A stretch of 64,000 nucleotides of DNA from Actinopolymorpha pittospori (GTDB lineage: Bacteria > Actinomycetota > Actinomycetes > Propionibacteriales > Actinopolymorphaceae), in assembly GCF_014873875.1 (NCBI RefSeq), contig NZ_JADBEM010000001.1:7874001-7938000 (forward strand). The letters are read 5' to 3'. Positions 62,301-64,000 of this stretch are shown piece by piece. Under the pieces are notes generated by a model, which had not been told where the DNA came from, made no database searches, and worked only from the letters and a program-made list of their open reading frames with translations. A program made the translations under genes and the position numbers. Position 1 is the stretch's first letter; the number at the start of each line of letters is the position of its first letter.

Positions 62301-62607
62301 CGAGACCGTCGCGCTCGACCTCACCATCACCGACAACCTGCGTCGCGCGGGCCTCGCCCGCGAGGTGGTGCGGCTCGTGCAGGACGCCCGCAAGAACGCC
62401 GGGCTCGAGGTGAGCGACCGGATCACCCTGTGGTGGTCCGCCGACGACCCGGACACCACGGCCGCCCTCCGCGAACACGGGAGCTTCGTCGCCGACGAAA
62501 CGCTGGCGACCCAGATCAGCGAGGGAAAGCCGACATCGACCGGGAGCGAGCCGCATGAGGTCACGGCGGCCGAGTTGGCACTCCGGTTCTGGATCCTGGC
62601 CGGCTGA
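59344..62607 (+). CDS. ileS: Isoleucyl-tRNA synthetase, type 2, with GAHH signature
   Basis: A 1087-aa class I synthetase charging tRNA(Ile); essential. The catalytic Rossmann fold begins with FYEGPPTANGRPGAHHVEAR, so the HIGH motif reads GAHH (residues 72-75) instead of HxGH. The editing domain (about 200-400) has WTTTPWTLVSNTAVAVHPDV, and the second signature is DGRKMSKHLGN (about 636-646). Length and motifs fit the eukaryote-like type 2 IleS common in actinobacteria. A swapped GxHH signature has been linked to mupirocin hyper-resistance of IleS2. The start may be ATG 59344 or GTG 59374. The 236-bp gap upstream (59108-59343) has no gene and no clear T-box. Confidence 0.96.
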   Translation: MDPSRRPERPVTTNDDRAYRLVDSNVDLPSLDHEILAWWHERDIFARTLEATAGAAPWTFYEGPPTANGRPGAHHVEARVFKDVFPRFQTMRGHHVVRKAGWDCHGLAVEVAVERELGISGKRQIEEYGVANFNAACRASVERHVDAFTELTERMGYWVDMSKAYRTMDPAYIESVWWSLQRVFDHGLLVRDYRISPYCPRCGTGLSDHELGQPDVYQTVSDPSVFVRFPLTSGPLVADGSRAALLVWTTTPWTLVSNTAVAVHPDVEYVAATDGDGDETLVVAADLLGVLGEGWRVTASMRGAEMERWTYTRPFDLIDPPTDADGASTPAWYVVVDDYVSTEDGTGLVHQAPAFGADDYRVGQSYGLAVLNPVRRDGTFEPSVPLVGGLFFKEADPQLVADLDARGLLFRGEAYEHSYPHCWRCGTPLLYYALPSWFIRTTAIKDQLLAENARTQWYPPTIKDGRYGEWLRNNVDWSLSRDRYWGTPLPIWECPDGHFTCVGSLAELGRLAGSDLSALDPHRPYVDDVTFACPQPASTGSAVAGDRAACGQTARRVPQVIDAWYDSGAMPFAQWGYPHVPGSKELLDAAYPAQFICEAIDQTRGWFYSLMAVGTLTFDRSSYENVVCLGLILAEDGRKMSKHLGNILEPIPLLDRHGADAVRWFMACAGSPWSARRVGDATLQEIVRKVILTYWNTVAFHTLYARLAGWTPDSRQVAEPSALDRWLRSETHRLLVDVEEAYESYDTQRLGQVLSQFIDDLSNWYVRRSRRRFWAGDTAAFATLHETLRILTGVLAPLTPFVTERVWQHVVRPVTPDAPESVHLAPWPKADRSALDPDLATQVTLARRVVELGRAARAEAKVRTRQPLGRALVGAGGWGELPEELRREVAEELNVLEVRGLAEAGDDLVDYAVKPNFRALGKRFGKDTPRIAAAVSAIDPAALVAALRESGESSVDIDGAVVTLRSEELVVSERPREGWAVANAQGETVALDLTITDNLRRAGLAREVVRLVQDARKNAGLEVSDRITLWWSADDPDTTAALREHGSFVADETLATQISEGKPTSTGSEPHEVTAAELALRFWILAG

Positions 62608-62761
62608 CCCAGCCCACTGACCAGAGCCCTGGCCACTCCCGGCCGGGGCTCACCAGGTCACCACCCGCAGTCAGCCGGTCCACTGAACCCGTCTCGAACA
62701 GAATCCACCTGGCCGAACACCGTCGGCGGGGCTGGCACGCCCCTCACCCCCTCCGAACACA

Positions 62762-62801
62762 CGAGTGCCCCGGGCCGCTGGAATGCGGCTCGGGGCACTC
62801 G
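62762..62801. terminator. Strong bidirectional terminator between ileS and divIVA
   Basis: A 17-bp stem with one G-U pair: CGAGTGCCCCG at 62762-62772 pairs with 62791-62801, extended by GGCCGC with GCGGCT and a 6-nt loop (62779-62784). It lies between convergent genes. Confidence 0.88.
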
Positions 62802-62816
62802 ATGTGCTTGCGGTGG

Positions 62817-63635
62817 TTACAGCGAGGACTCGTCGTCGTCGTCGAGCAGAGCGTTCAGGCGCGGCGTGCCGGCACCGGAACTCATCCGCTCGCCACCACG
62901 CTCGATCCGCTCACCCCCGCCACCCGCGGCGAGCGCGGCCGGCTTGTGGGAGTTGATCGGGCGTGGGCCGCTCGTGGGCTCGGAGGACATGCCGTTGTCC
63001 ATGCCGCCCTGGCCGTTCAGAACACGCAGCTGACCCTCGAAGTAGGCCTTCAGGCGGCTGCGGTACTGGCGCTCGTAGGTGCGGAGCTCGTCGACCTCAC
63101 GCTGCAGCCGCGACTTCTCCTTCTCGAGCTGTCCAAACAGCTGGTTGCGCTTCTCGGCCGTGTCGCGGTCGAGCTGCTCGGCCTTGGCACGCGCCTCGGA
63201 CTCGAGCCGGCTCGCAAGGCCACGCGCTTCGTTCTCGAGCCGCTCGGCTCGGGCACGGGCGTCGCCCAGGATGCGGTTGGCCTGCTCCTTGCTCTCGGCA
63301 ACGAGCTGGTCGGCGTTCTGGGTCGCGATCTCCAGCAACCGCGCCGCGGCGCTGGAGGCTTCCGCGACGCTCGACGGGCCGGGTGGAGGCGCCTGCCGGA
63401 TGGGGGCCGGCACGGGCTCGTGCTGCTCGACGACGGGCTGCTTGGCGTATCCCCCGCCGTCACCACGCTGCGCGGCCGCCAGCTTCTGCCGAAGGTCCTC
63501 GTTCTCGTGGTTGAGGCGCTCAAGTTCGGATTCGACTTCGTCGAGGAACTGGTCCACCTCGCCCATGTCGTAACCCTCCCGCAAACGGACGGGCGTGAAG
63601 CGCTTGTTGCGCACGTCCTCGGGTGTCAACGGCAT
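62817..63635 (-). CDS. divIVA: DivIVA/Wag31 polar growth and cell-division protein
   Basis: A 272-aa coiled-coil protein that marks the cell pole and directs peptidoglycan synthesis in actinobacteria. The conserved N-terminal membrane-binding head is MPLTPEDVRNKRFTPVRLRE followed by GYDMGEVDQFLDEVESELER. A Pro-rich linker (about 65-88) leads to a long coiled coil (about 90-205: ARAERLENEARGLASRLESE) and a Gly/Asn-rich C-terminus ending in an acidic DDDDESSL. Start and length are typical. It lies downstream of yggT as in the usual division-gene region. Confidence 0.96.
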   Translation of the reverse strand: MPLTPEDVRNKRFTPVRLREGYDMGEVDQFLDEVESELERLNHENEDLRQKLAAAQRGDGGGYAKQPVVEQHEPVPAPIRQAPPPGPSSVAEASSAAARLLEIATQNADQLVAESKEQANRILGDARARAERLENEARGLASRLESEARAKAEQLDRDTAEKRNQLFGQLEKEKSRLQREVDELRTYERQYRSRLKAYFEGQLRVLNGQGGMDNGMSSEPTSGPRPINSHKPAALAAGGGGERIERGGERMSSGAGTPRLNALLDDDDESSL

Positions 63636-63739
63636 GACCTCACCTCAGGCTCGCAGGGGCTCGACAACGGATATCGGAGCAACCGTACCCGGTTTGGGTG
63701 GCAAAGGCCGACCCGGCTCCGAAAACTAGGTCTTTGGAC

Positions 63740-64000
63740 CTATCCAAACAGGGTCAGCACAAGTGCCTGGAGCACGTAGATGATGACGATCAGCAACAGG
63801 AAGGACAGGTCGAGGGCGAAACCGCCCAATCGCAACGGTGGGATGACCTTGCGCAGCGCCTTCAGCGGCGGATCCGTGACGGTGTAGACGCCCTCGAGAG
63901 CGACCAGAAGGATCCCGCGAGGCTCCCAGGAACGCGCGAAGAACTGCACCCAATCCACGACCAACCGGACAAACAACAGGACCAGGAAGATCCACAGCAG
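63740..64000 (-). CDS. YggT family membrane protein (partial, runs off window)
   Basis: The C-terminal 86 residues of a YggT-type two-helix membrane protein. The frame is open to the end of the window. The first visible part LLWIFLVLLFVRLVVDWVQF is the first helix region; LEGVYTVTDPPLKALRKVIP is the conserved amphipathic loop; LDLSFLLLIVIIYVLQALVL is the last helix. YggT proteins are normally about 90-100 aa, so only a few residues are missing. The divIVA-yggT association is conserved in Gram-positive bacteria. A gap of 104 bp (63636-63739) before divIVA holds no gene. Confidence 0.93.
   Translation of the reverse strand: MLWIFLVLLFVRLVVDWVQFFARSWEPRGILLVALEGVYTVTDPPLKALRKVIPPLRLGGFALDLSFLLLIVIIYVLQALVLTLFG

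Noticed and set aside
1-64000. tRNA or rRNA genes, prophage, integrative element attachment sites
   Set aside because: I looked for cloverleaf-type sequences with CCA-adjacent stems, integrases and long direct repeats and saw none; only one IS110 element is recognisable. A tRNAscan or covariance search could still reveal something.

Overview
The window is 64 kb of high-GC actinobacterial chromosome. Pointers to this are the PriA-type HisA, DivIVA/Wag31, DUF397 plus XRE/DUF5753 regulators, DUF222/HNH (13E12-type) and DUF3352 proteins, many GTG starts and pervasive ATGA/GTGA start-stop overlaps. A Propionibacteriales-like genome (Nocardioidaceae/Actinopolymorpha/Kribbella type) is my guess; it cannot be proved from the window.

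Layout. 0-1.7 kb: trpE (partial) and hisI on the minus strand, then two small membrane proteins. 1.7-5.8 kb: a large GH92 glycosidase coupled to a DinB-like protein. 6.0-10.6 kb: a TPP-riboswitch-controlled thiamin/HMP transporter (ykoE-ykoD-ykoC) with an IS110-family element inserted at the ykoD/ykoC junction. 10.8-13.1 kb: a YdbS/YdbT-like PH-domain pair. 13.2-15.7 kb: a DUF397/XRE cassette divergent from a small ORF and an amino-truncated methyltransferase of the ATP-grasp RiPP type. 15.9-18.6 kb: a polyprenyl-phosphate GT2 and a GT-C membrane glycosyltransferase. 18.6-26 kb: an iron-dependent alcohol dehydrogenase, a HAD phosphatase and a peptide-type ABC importer whose two ATPases are fused. 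26-32 kb: DUF222/HNH protein, HhH protein, alpha/beta hydrolase, ECF sigma factor, APH-family kinase and a secreted FG-GAP protein. 32.4-33.1 kb: hisF. 33.4-35.2 kb: secreted PI-PLC-like protein and a PEBP protein. 35.3-41.3 kb: a tightly coupled four-gene operon (acyl reductase-HAD fusion, Zn-ADH, LarA-like protein, PlsC-like acyltransferase) of unknown product. 41.5-47.6 kb: priA, a frameshifted isochorismatase-family gene, hisH, a 49-aa membrane protein, hisB, hisC, hisN-like and hisD. 47.7-52 kb: F420-type oxidoreductase, ybaK, DUF3352 and DUF2567 proteins. 52-64 kb: dnaE, a chorismate-mutase-like protein, rluD, lspA, traR/dksA, a DUF167 protein, ileS, divIVA and yggT (partial).

How it fits together. 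All histidine genes here lie on the minus strand in the usual actinobacterial order (hisD, hisC, hisB, hisH, priA, hisF, hisI, trpE), but accessory blocks of about 8 kb and 31 kb split the series. The thiamin transporter shows riboswitch control, an IS insertion and a replacement ribosome-binding site. The most interesting items are: a predicted bridge RNA in the IS110 element whose candidate guides match both the element ends and the reconstructed target; a Glu-to-Gln change at the predicted general acid of the GH92 enzyme; an IleS with a swapped GAHH signature; the uncharacterised lipid-type operon with a LarA homologue lacking one expected catalytic His; and the half-methyltransferase in the XRE/DUF397 cassette. 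No rRNA, tRNA, CRISPR array or prophage was recognised.
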